The notes under the pieces: generated by a model
What the model was told of the DNA's origin: nothing
The model's database searches: none
The model's input: only the letters and a program-made list of their open reading frames with translations
Translations under genes and position numbers: made by a program
From: an uncultured archaeon
GTDB taxonomy: Archaea; Nanobdellota; Nanobdellia; Woesearchaeales; ARS49
Assembly: GCA_902385765.1 (NCBI GenBank)
Contig: CABMGU010000044.1
Location: forward strand, 1 to 14,561
DNA: 14,561 bases
Reading direction: 5' to 3'
Part shown: positions 7,333 through 12,246 of the stretch, piece by piece
How positions within the stretch are numbered: the first letter of the stretch is position 1
Layout: every line of letters begins with the position of its first letter

Positions 7333-7536
7333 TTATGCTCTTATCGACTTATTAATCTCCTTCACAAGAGCATCAACCTGCTTCTCATCCATACCGTGAA
7401 CCTTGCAGCCATTCTCAATGCTCTCATAAGCGCTGACACGGCAGCCAATGCAGTGCAAACCGTGCTTGAACATCACCTCAGCAGAATCAGGATACTTCTT
7501 CAACACATCACCAATAATGCTCTCCTTAGTAATCAT
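7333..7536 (-). CDS. DUF1858 domain protein (CxxC redox-disulfide type)
   Basis: A 67-residue protein, MITKESIIGDVLKKYPDSAE, with the hallmark HGLHCIGCRVSAYESIENG of the DUF1858/ScdA-N-like domain. Cysteines C29 and C32 form the CxxC, and C44 follows in NGCKVHGM. Family members are small helical domains thought to act as thiol-disulfide or iron-sulfur partners, often beside hybrid-cluster or Fe-S repair proteins. I chose the ATG at 7536 because GGGGTGA lies five nt upstream; a TTG at 7551 would use that site as codons. The ATG overlaps the iscU stop (ATGA), so translation is coupled. Its place as the last gene of the isc operon suggests a role in sulfur transfer or cluster repair; this is inference. 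Confidence 0.88.
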   Translation of the reverse strand: MITKESIIGDVLKKYPDSAEVMFKHGLHCIGCRVSAYESIENGCKVHGMDEKQVDALVKEINKSIRA

Positions 7537-8000
7537 TGCTTCACCCCGCAAATGTTCTGCATCGGCTCATCCTTAACCATGCGCTTCTCCTGCTTGGTTT
7601 TCTTAAAATAGTCATTAATGGCAGCGCGCAAAGCACGATGACCAAGAACAGAACAATGAAACTTGCGCAAAGGAAGCTCGCCAAGCCTTGAAACAATATC
7701 CTGAGGCTTAATGTCCAAAGCTTTGTCAAGAGACATTCCATTATGCTCTGTAACAATAACGCTAAGCATTGAAGTAGAAGCAATCGCAGAAGCGCAGCCA
7801 AAAGTCTGCCACTTGCACTCAACAATCCTGTCATCCTTAATCTTAATCCACATCTTCATCACATCACCGCAGGCAGGACTGCCAACCTCGCCAACACCAT
7901 CAGCCTTATACTCTGCAATCTCCTTCTCAGTCTTGAAAATATTACGAGGATTAAAGAAATGGTCCTTCACAGTTTCAGTATAAAACCAAGGCTCAGCCAT
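7533..8000 (-). CDS. iscU: Iron-sulfur cluster scaffold protein IscU/NifU-N type
   Basis: Scaffold on which Fe-S clusters are built from cysteine-derived sulfur before transfer to target proteins. The 155-residue protein has the three ligand cysteines in their conserved settings: GSPACGD (C44, with the assisting D46), TFGCASAIAS (C69) and LRKFHCSVLGHRAL (C116). The LPPVK chaperone-recognition loop of bacterial IscU appears as LPLRK, so the HscA interaction motif is not fully conserved. The C-terminal tail adds about 20 residues including C151. The ATG overlaps the end of iscS by 8 nt, and the stop overlaps the DUF1858 start. The motifs leave little doubt about the family. Confidence 0.95.
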   Translation of the reverse strand: MAEPWFYTETVKDHFFNPRNIFKTEKEIAEYKADGVGEVGSPACGDVMKMWIKIKDDRIVECKWQTFGCASAIASTSMLSVIVTEHNGMSLDKALDIKPQDIVSRLGELPLRKFHCSVLGHRALRAAINDYFKKTKQEKRMVKDEPMQNICGVKQ

Positions 8001-9171
8001 ACAAATCCTCCTCCTTGATATTAACCGGAGACAATCTCCTCAACTTCTCAACAGCACCAGGCAAAACCTTCAAAACCCTATCGATATCTGCTGAAGTAGT
8101 ACGCCTGCCAAGAGTAAAACGAATACTGCCATGAGCAACCTCATGAGACCAGCCAAGCGCGGTAATAACGTGGCTCGGATTCAAACTTTTTGAAGTACAA
8201 GCACTGCCAGAACTCGCACAAATACCCTTCTCATTCAAATACAAAAGCAAAGACTCACCCTCAATATCAAGGAAAGAAATATTCACATTACCCGGCAGCC
8301 TATCCTTAGGATGACCATTCAAGATAACCTTAGGAACACTATTAAGAATGCCACTCACAAGCCTGTCACGAAGCACAGCAATCCTTGCAAACTCTTTCTT
8401 GCGCTCCTTCTGCAACAACTGCAAAGCCTTCGCAAAACCAACAATAAAAGCAACATTCTCAGTGCCAGAACGCAAACCAGACTCCTGACCACCGCCGTGA
8501 AGCAAAGGAACAACATTCACGCCCTTACGGATGAACAGCAAACCAACACCCTTAGGAGCATAAACCTTGCTGCCATTCATACTAAACAAATCAACACCAA
8601 GACGGTTCACATTAATATCCAACAAGCCAGCCTGACAGGCATCAGTATGGAACAAAACATTATGCTTTTTAGCAACTTTAGACAATTCAGAAATATGATT
8701 AATCGTGCCAACCTCATTATTGCCATAAATGATTGAAACAAGAATTGTATCAGGACGGATAGCTTTTTCCAAATTAGAAGCAGACACCTGACCATACTTG
8801 TTAACAGGCAAATAAGTAACCTTAGCACCCTCATACTTCTCCAAATATTTGCAAGTCTCCAAAACAGACTTATGCTCAACCCTGCTCGTAATAATATGAT
8901 TGCCTTTTGACCTGTTAGCCAAGAAAACACCCTTAAGAGCCAAATTAATGCTTTCAGTACCACAGCCAGTAAAAACAATCTCATCAGAAGAACAATTCAA
9001 AACCTTAGCAACATTTGAACGAGCAGAATTCATAGCTCGCAAAGCACGCAAGCCCATAACGTGAAAACTGCCAGGATTACCATAATCCCTTGACCAAAAG
9101 CGTTCCATCACGGCTTTGACACGCGGGTCAACAAAAGTCGCGGCAGCATTATCCAGGTAAACTTCTTTCAT
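7993..9171 (-). CDS. iscS: Cysteine desulfurase, IscS/NifS type
   Basis: PLP enzyme that extracts sulfur from cysteine as a persulfide and delivers it to IscU. From the ATG at 9171 the protein starts MKEVYLDNAAATFVDPRV, the family's normal N-terminus; an ATG at 9180 would add MLA. The GGGGTG motif upstream is oddly spaced for both (2 or 11 nt), so the start remains open. Key residues, numbered from 9180: H103 over the PLP ring, D180 and Q183, the Schiff-base lysine K205 in MNGSKVYAPKG, and the persulfide cysteine C328 in SSGSACTS. The position before K205 is Ser rather than the more usual His. It overlaps the regulator gene by 23 nt and iscU by 8 nt. Confidence 0.95.
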   Translation of the reverse strand: MKEVYLDNAAATFVDPRVKAVMERFWSRDYGNPGSFHVMGLRALRAMNSARSNVAKVLNCSSDEIVFTGCGTESINLALKGVFLANRSKGNHIITSRVEHKSVLETCKYLEKYEGAKVTYLPVNKYGQVSASNLEKAIRPDTILVSIIYGNNEVGTINHISELSKVAKKHNVLFHTDACQAGLLDINVNRLGVDLFSMNGSKVYAPKGVGLLFIRKGVNVVPLLHGGGQESGLRSGTENVAFIVGFAKALQLLQKERKKEFARIAVLRDRLVSGILNSVPKVILNGHPKDRLPGNVNISFLDIEGESLLLYLNEKGICASSGSACTSKSLNPSHVITALGWSHEVAHGSIRFTLGRRTTSADIDRVLKVLPGAVEKLRRLSPVNIKEEDLYG

Positions 9172-9511
9172 AGCAAGCATTACACCCCTTCATACAATGA
9201 ACTTGGCAAGCAACACGCTCAGTCCTAGTCAACTGCAATAACCTCTGCATCTCATTCATCAAAGTAATATCATCAGTAATCTTAGCAGCAGACTCATTTA
9301 CAGCCCTTTTGAGCCCATCACTGAACTGAATCCGGGAAGCACGCTTGGAGCTGAAATACTGGCTCACAGCAGCCTCTGTAACGCCCAAAAGCTTTGCAAT
9401 ATCCTTCTGGGATTTTCCAGTTGTTTTAAGACTGACAGCAAGCTCACGCCTAAGAGCTGGAAGCACGTAAAAGACCTCAATCTCTTGTGGCTGAAGCAGT
9501 TTCTTAACCAT
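9149..9511 (-). CDS. HTH (XRE-like, COG2522-like) transcriptional regulator with C-terminal four-cysteine motif
   Basis: A 120-residue DNA-binding protein heading the isc operon. The N-terminal part resembles archaeal COG2522-type regulators (EIEVFYVLPALRRELAVSL). The helix-turn-helix is plain at about residues 34-58: SQKDIAKLLGVTEAAVSQYF, with an AAVSQY recognition helix. The C-terminus has C102, C106, C110 and C113 in a C-x3-C-x3-C-x2-C arrangement within ACQVHCMKGCNACYER, well suited to hold an Fe-S cluster or a metal. Position and cysteines together suggest that it senses Fe-S status and controls its own operon, as IscR does in bacteria; that is inference. The ATG at 9511 is about 27 nt from a TATA box at 9534-9543. 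The gene end overlaps iscS. Confidence 0.87.
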   Translation of the reverse strand: MVKKLLQPQEIEVFYVLPALRRELAVSLKTTGKSQKDIAKLLGVTEAAVSQYFSSKRASRIQFSDGLKRAVNESAAKITDDITLMNEMQRLLQLTRTERVACQVHCMKGCNACYERSLPG

Positions 9512-9533
9512 AGTTAATAATTTGAGAGATTGG

Positions 9534-9543
9534 GTATATAAAG
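9534..9543 (-). promoter_or_regulatory. TATA box of the isc operon
   Basis: The minus strand reads CTTTATATAC, among the strongest TATA elements in the window. It predicts a leaderless transcript starting at the regulator ATG and extending through iscS, iscU and the DUF1858 gene. Regulator binding near this site would repress the operon, but no clear operator palindrome was found. Confidence 0.65.
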
Positions 9544-9551
9544 CTTTTGCA

Positions 9552-9561
9552 TTTTACAACT
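9552..9561 (+). repeat. 10-bp direct repeat, left copy, flanking the RelA/SpoT segment
   Basis: TTTTACAACT is found here and again at 10991-11000. The two copies bracket the plus-strand RelA/SpoT gene and its AT-rich surroundings. They may mark an insertion, but a 10-bp AT-rich match can occur by chance. Confidence 0.3.
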
Positions 9562-9648
9562 TTGTCCGAATAGCGAGTTCTAGGCTGAAAGTTGGTGTTT
9601 TTAGTGGCATTTTTTATTTTATTGACGACAAATCTTCCGCCTAAAATC

Positions 9649-9662
9649 GATAAATATTTAAA
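9649..9662 (+). promoter_or_regulatory. TATA box of the RelA/SpoT gene
   Basis: GATAAATATTTAAA lies about 28 nt upstream of the ATG at 9685. This matches the leaderless promoter spacing seen elsewhere, so the gene seems to have an archaeal promoter of its own. Confidence 0.55.
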
Positions 9663-9684
9663 TGAGTGATGTTTTCCTTTTTTC

Positions 9685-10764
9685 ATGGCTTGGGAAACAC
9701 CACAGTATACAAAAAGTGATATAAACAATGCAGGAAAAGTATTAATCAATCAACATAGTTCTGCTACTGAGATTGAATCAGCATTAAAAGTATTAGATAA
9801 TTGGAGAGCATCACACAGTTATCCTCTCCATATTTTCCAGATGACTTTATTAAATAAGACAAAGAGAGTTGAAAAAAAATCAACACCAATTGTAGCTCAA
9901 AGGTTAAAACGTGCTCCCGCAATACTCTATAAATTATCTAGGCATTATTATGGAAGAGCCCCATCAATGAAATTATATCAAATGCAAGATATAGGGGGTT
10001 GTAGAAGTGTATTACCAACAATTTCTCAAGCGAGGAAATTATACGAAGAACATTACCTAAAAGGTGATTTAAAGCATATAAGAAGAGGAGAGAAGGACTA
10101 TGTGAAAATACCAAAAGAAGATGGTTACAGGAGTTTTCACCTTATCTATGAGTATAAGTCAAAAAATAAAGCCAAGATGGTGTATAATGGATTACTTATT
10201 GAAATACAGATAAGATCAAAATTACAACACGTATGGGCTACTGCGATAGAAACAGTTGATTTCTTTACGAGACAAGCTCTTAAAACAAACGAGGGAGAAA
10301 AAGAGTGGTTTGATTTTTTTAGGCTCGTTAGCTCTGCATTCGCCATGATGGAAAGATGCCCCATTGTTCCTGGGACTATTGCAGACGAGAAGAAACTATA
10401 CTCAGAGATAAAGAGGAAAGCAGCGTCTTTAAATGTTATTAAAAAGATGAAGTCATGGAAAGAAGCGATGAAATTCTTTGATAGGGATGTTAAAAAATCA
10501 TTTACAAACGATACACAGTTCTTCCTATTAGAGTTAGATATTTTAGGAGAAAAATTGAATATAACGGGCTTTAAAAAAGATAAAGAACAAACTGCAATTG
10601 AGGAATACGCAAGACTCGAAAAGAGACATTCTGGAAAAAAAGATTTCGATGTTGTTCTTGTTGGGTTCAATAGCTTTAAAGACTTAAAGAAGGCATACCC
10701 TAATTATTTTTTAGATAGTGATGAATTTGTTGAACATCTTACACAAATTATAAGTAAATACTAG
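9685..10764 (+). CDS. RelA/SpoT-domain nucleotide pyrophosphotransferase (small alarmone synthetase-like)
   Basis: A 359-residue protein with a complete RelA/SpoT synthetase domain and no HD hydrolase, TGS or ACT domain. The ATP-binding element is RLKRAPAI (73-80), the magnesium aspartate is in QDIGGCRSV (D102), the GDP-side tyrosine is in KEDGYRSFHL (Y148), and the catalytic glutamate is in LIEIQIRSKLQHVWA (E173). Enzymes of this type make (p)ppGpp or, in the toxSAS branch, pyrophosphorylate tRNA. The C-terminal 170 residues end in an AYPNYFLDSDEF block that I associate with a stand-alone family scattered in bacteria. It is AT-rich, on the opposite strand to most genes, and flanked by gene-poor AT-rich DNA, all signs of transfer. 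No antitoxin-like partner gene is adjacent. The domain is certain; the product is not. Confidence 0.9.
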   Translation: MAWETPQYTKSDINNAGKVLINQHSSATEIESALKVLDNWRASHSYPLHIFQMTLLNKTKRVEKKSTPIVAQRLKRAPAILYKLSRHYYGRAPSMKLYQMQDIGGCRSVLPTISQARKLYEEHYLKGDLKHIRRGEKDYVKIPKEDGYRSFHLIYEYKSKNKAKMVYNGLLIEIQIRSKLQHVWATAIETVDFFTRQALKTNEGEKEWFDFFRLVSSAFAMMERCPIVPGTIADEKKLYSEIKRKAASLNVIKKMKSWKEAMKFFDRDVKKSFTNDTQFFLLELDILGEKLNITGFKKDKEQTAIEEYARLEKRHSGKKDFDVVLVGFNSFKDLKKAYPNYFLDSDEFVEHLTQIISKY

Positions 10765-10998
10765 CAACCCAATTCACCCATGCATCCCCCTTCATTTACC
10801 GTTTACGCAATATAACCAAAAACGGAAGCTATAACAATGATTGAGTTTTATTTTGATTTATGTTGCAAAAGATAATGAATTAAAAACAGTCTTTCTTTCC
10901 GGTTTTCACTTACTCTTGAAACTGTGTCGTCCTTACTTTTCGGATAGTTTTGGGAGTTTTGGACAAAACCACTTTACGGACAAAGCAGGTTTTTACAA
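10765..10998. other. AT-rich intergenic stretch with no credible gene
   Basis: These 234 bases separate the RelA/SpoT gene from the convergent lipoprotein gene. They contain a weak inverted repeat (CCGTTT at 10799-10804 and AAACGG at 10820-10825), a GTTTTGGACAAAAC palindrome near 10956-10969, and one TTG-started frame with no recognisable protein features. They may contain 3' ends of both transcripts. Confidence 0.5.
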
Positions 10999-11000
10999 CT
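10991..11000 (+). repeat. 10-bp direct repeat, right copy, flanking the RelA/SpoT segment
   Basis: Second copy of TTTTACAACT (first at 9552-9561). It overlaps the stop codon of the lipoprotein gene. Just left of it, CGGACAAAG at 10977-10985 is the reverse complement of CTTTGTCCG at 9560-9568, beside the left copy. Confidence 0.3.
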
Positions 11001-11844
11001 ACTTAGAAGGCTCCTTCTTCCAATAATCAGAAACAGGCTGATAAGTAACCCAGGAATCATCAATCTTCAGCTGTTTGCCATACAACACCATTGTATCAAA
11101 GAAAGCGTCTCTAAAGTCGATTGCCTGCTGACCCTCAATCTCAATCTTCAAAGGAACCTGATAACGCTTATCAATCCTCAAGATGACCCTCTTTCCGTCA
11201 ACCATGTAATGCAAGGAAGGCATAATAGTCTTGGAATTACCGCCAATACTGATAGTCTGCACGTTATTCTCAACAACAATAGGCTCCAAAGCAGAAAACT
11301 CCTCAAGATATTCCAAAGGACCTTTAGGAACCCACTTCTCAAACGGAACAGGAATAGGCTTGTCAATGTAGTCCCTGCAACGGCTCCTCTGCCAGTCAAA
11401 AGCGTCACCCAGAATGTCACGACCCTCGCGCTCAACATTACAGTAAGCAATTGCTTCTTTCTTATCCAAATCAACAAAAATATCAGTTATAGGAGTGCGG
11501 TCGTCCAGCTGAGCCATCCTCAAGAACAAAAGACGAACCTTACTGCCAACAACAATAACCATACGGTCTTCAAGCAGATAAGCATAATTAGTAAACTTGG
11601 ACCTGGCATCAATCAACAATTTATCAGCAATAGGAACAGGCTGTTCAACTTTAACTTCTACAGCCTCTTTTTTTTCGACAGGCTTTGCAGGACACTTATC
11701 AACAGACACAGCAGTGGAATTATCCCAGCACTGCACAAGAACCCTCGCAACAATCTTCCCCTCTGTAACATTATCCATACCAGGCTGAACATAAGGATTA
11801 GCAACACAAGCAGCCAGCAACAACAGCAATAAGATATATTTCAT
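10999..11844 (-). CDS. Predicted lipoprotein of unknown function
   Basis: A 281-residue exported protein. The N-terminus MKYILLLLLLAACVANPY has a short charged start, a leucine stretch and a LAAC lipobox with C13, so the mature protein should be lipid-anchored on the outer face of the membrane. A lysine/glutamate/valine-rich linker (about residues 55-70) leads to a mixed alpha/beta domain that I do not recognise (SKFTNYAYLLEDRMVIVVGSK, and a WVPKGPLEYLEEF segment). Several cysteines in the mature part (QCW, DKCP, YCN, SRCRD) may form disulfides. I chose the ATG at 11844 over the GTG at 11847 because the TATA element at 11867-11877 puts the transcript start next to it. It converges on the RelA/SpoT segment. 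Confidence 0.82.
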   Translation of the reverse strand: MKYILLLLLLAACVANPYVQPGMDNVTEGKIVARVLVQCWDNSTAVSVDKCPAKPVEKKEAVEVKVEQPVPIADKLLIDARSKFTNYAYLLEDRMVIVVGSKVRLLFLRMAQLDDRTPITDIFVDLDKKEAIAYCNVEREGRDILGDAFDWQRSRCRDYIDKPIPVPFEKWVPKGPLEYLEEFSALEPIVVENNVQTISIGGNSKTIMPSLHYMVDGKRVILRIDKRYQVPLKIEIEGQQAIDFRDAFFDTMVLYGKQLKIDDSWVTYQPVSDYWKKEPSK

Positions 11845-11866
11845 CACGATGAAGGCGAAATAAGCA

Positions 11867-11877
11867 GCTTAAAAAGA
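11867..11877 (-). promoter_or_regulatory. TATA element of the lipoprotein gene
   Basis: The minus strand reads TCTTTTTAAGC, about 28 nt upstream of the lipoprotein ATG. It is weaker than the other TATA boxes but is at the standard distance. Confidence 0.5.
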
Positions 11878-11891
11878 TTTAGGTGCTGGAG

Positions 11892-11922
11892 AAAATAAAA
11901 AAAGTGCAGGGGCTTTCGCCCC
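11892..11922 (-). terminator. Hairpin plus T-run, second (distal) copy
   Basis: Read on the minus strand: GGGGC-GAAA-GCCCC hairpin (11909-11922) followed by a T-rich tract (11892-11903). It is the duplicate of the tRNA-Tyr terminator at 12049-12073 and would stop any readthrough or any transcript of the intervening hairpin block before the lipoprotein promoter. Confidence 0.6.
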
Positions 11923-11945
11923 CGCGGGATCCCCGCGGCCGGATT
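11905..11945. repeat. 41-bp direct repeat, copy 1 (partial duplicate of tRNA-Tyr 3' end and terminator)
   Basis: A perfect 41-bp match to 12056-12096. It contains the terminator hairpin, the trailer and the last 16 nt of tRNA-Tyr (T-loop edge to discriminator), but it is not preceded by a tRNA body. Duplication of a tRNA 3' end is the classical footprint of site-specific integration, although only 110 bp now lie between the copies. Confidence 0.9.
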
Positions 11946-11996
11946 ACTCGGACAACGCGCTAAAGTTGCATATATTGATACTCCGCGTTTCCGAGT
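11946..11996. other. Long imperfect hairpin in the tRNA-Tyr downstream block
   Basis: ACTCGGA (11946-11952) pairs with TCCGAGT (11990-11996), and AACGCG (11954-11959) with CGCGTT (11984-11989), leaving a single bulged C at 11953. This gives a 13-bp stem with a 24-nt AT-rich loop. It starts exactly at the end of repeat copy 1. Such a stem would be very stable in RNA and suggests a structured transcript or a mobile-element terminus. Confidence 0.7.
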
Positions 11997-11999
11997 TCC

Positions 12000-12018
12000 C
12001 GCGGAACTTCGTTCCGCG
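12000..12018. other. Short GC-rich hairpin
   Basis: CGCGGAAC (12000-12007) and GTTCCGCG (12011-12018) form a perfect 8-bp stem with a TTC loop. It follows the larger hairpin after three nt, so the spacer between the 41-bp repeats is almost fully base-paired. Confidence 0.7.
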
Positions 12019-12029
12019 CGATGAACCAG

Positions 12030-12041
12030 GGTTCAAATCCG
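12030..12041 (+). repeat. Inverted fragment of the tRNA-Tyr T-arm
   Basis: GGTTCAAATCCG on the plus strand is the exact reverse-orientation copy of the tRNA-Tyr T-arm, whose plus-strand image CGGATTTGAACC is at 12091-12102. The 12-bp inverted pair encloses the terminator hairpin. The neighbouring bases do not form a T-stem, so this is a fragment and not a second tRNA. Confidence 0.75.
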
Positions 12042-12048
12042 CGTAAAG

Positions 12049-12073
12049 AAAAAAATGCAGGGGCTTTCGCCCC
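12049..12073 (-). terminator. Terminator of tRNA-Tyr (hairpin plus T7)
   Basis: On the minus strand a GGGGC-GAAA-GCCCC stem-loop (12060-12073) with a GNRA-type loop is followed after TGCA by seven T residues (12049-12055). It lies directly beyond the 3' trailer of tRNA-Tyr. Confidence 0.65.
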
Positions 12074-12096
12074 CGCGGGATCCCCGCGGCCGGATT
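12056..12096. repeat. 41-bp direct repeat, copy 2 (contains true tRNA-Tyr 3' end)
   Basis: Identical to 11905-11945. It covers the last 16 nt of the functional tRNA (12081-12096), the trailer, and the terminator stem (12056-12080). The repeat stops inside the T-loop, as tRNA-targeting integration cores often do. Confidence 0.9.
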
Positions 12097-12211
12097 TGAA
12101 CCAGCGACCTTTCGGGCTCAATGCTGGCTGACCCACATTCATCCTGAGTGCATACTCTGTCAGTGGGCGACTGCTCTACAGCCGAATGCTCTGCCATTGA
12201 GCTACGCGGGG
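12081..12211 (-). tRNA. tRNA-Tyr(GTA) with a 59-nt intron in the anticodon loop
   Basis: All cloverleaf parts can be laid out on the minus strand: acceptor CCCCGCG (from 12211) with CGCGGGG and discriminator A73 (12081), TA at 8-9, D-stem GCTC/GAGC, anticodon stem TTCGG/CCGAA, variable loop AGGTC, and T-arm GCTGG-TTCAAAT-CCGGC. The anticodon GTA and the C1-G72 pair are the identity elements of archaeal tRNA-Tyr. Exon 1 is 12176-12211 and exon 2 is 12081-12116; the intron 12117-12175 sits at or next to the canonical 37/38 site and contains a CCCAC/GTGGG stem. The boundary can slide by about one base, and I could not draw a fully paired bulge-helix-bulge. CCA is not encoded. Confidence 0.92.
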
Positions 12212-12234
12212 ATAACATGAAGACAGAAGATGCA

Positions 12235-12246
12235 GTTTTTAAATTT
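12235..12246 (-). promoter_or_regulatory. TATA box of tRNA-Tyr
   Basis: The minus strand reads AAATTTAAAAAC, centred about 29 nt before the first base of tRNA-Tyr (12211). It overlaps the end of the upstream membrane-protein gene (stop at 12245-12247). Confidence 0.5.

Noticed and set aside
9504..9749. Minus-strand frame across the regulator promoter and the RelA/SpoT start
   Set aside because: It covers two promoters, has low-complexity composition and conflicts with the clear RelA/SpoT N-terminus on the other strand.
10841..11026. 61-codon frame between the RelA/SpoT and lipoprotein genes
   Set aside because: It starts with TTG, has no ribosome binding site or promoter, overlaps the lipoprotein end on the opposite strand, and shows no domain-like pattern.
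11905..12055. A second tRNA gene ending in repeat copy 1, or on the plus strand around 12030-12041
   Set aside because: Upstream of copy 1 there is no D-arm, anticodon stem or matching acceptor strand, and the plus-strand TTCAAAT lacks a pairing T-stem.
11905..12096. CRISPR array
   Set aside because: Only two repeat copies with a single 110-bp spacer, and the repeat is a tRNA 3' end plus terminator.
11960..12218. Minus-strand open frames across the tRNA-Tyr locus
   Set aside because: They translate tRNA sequence and hairpins; such frames are a common artefact of tRNA genes.
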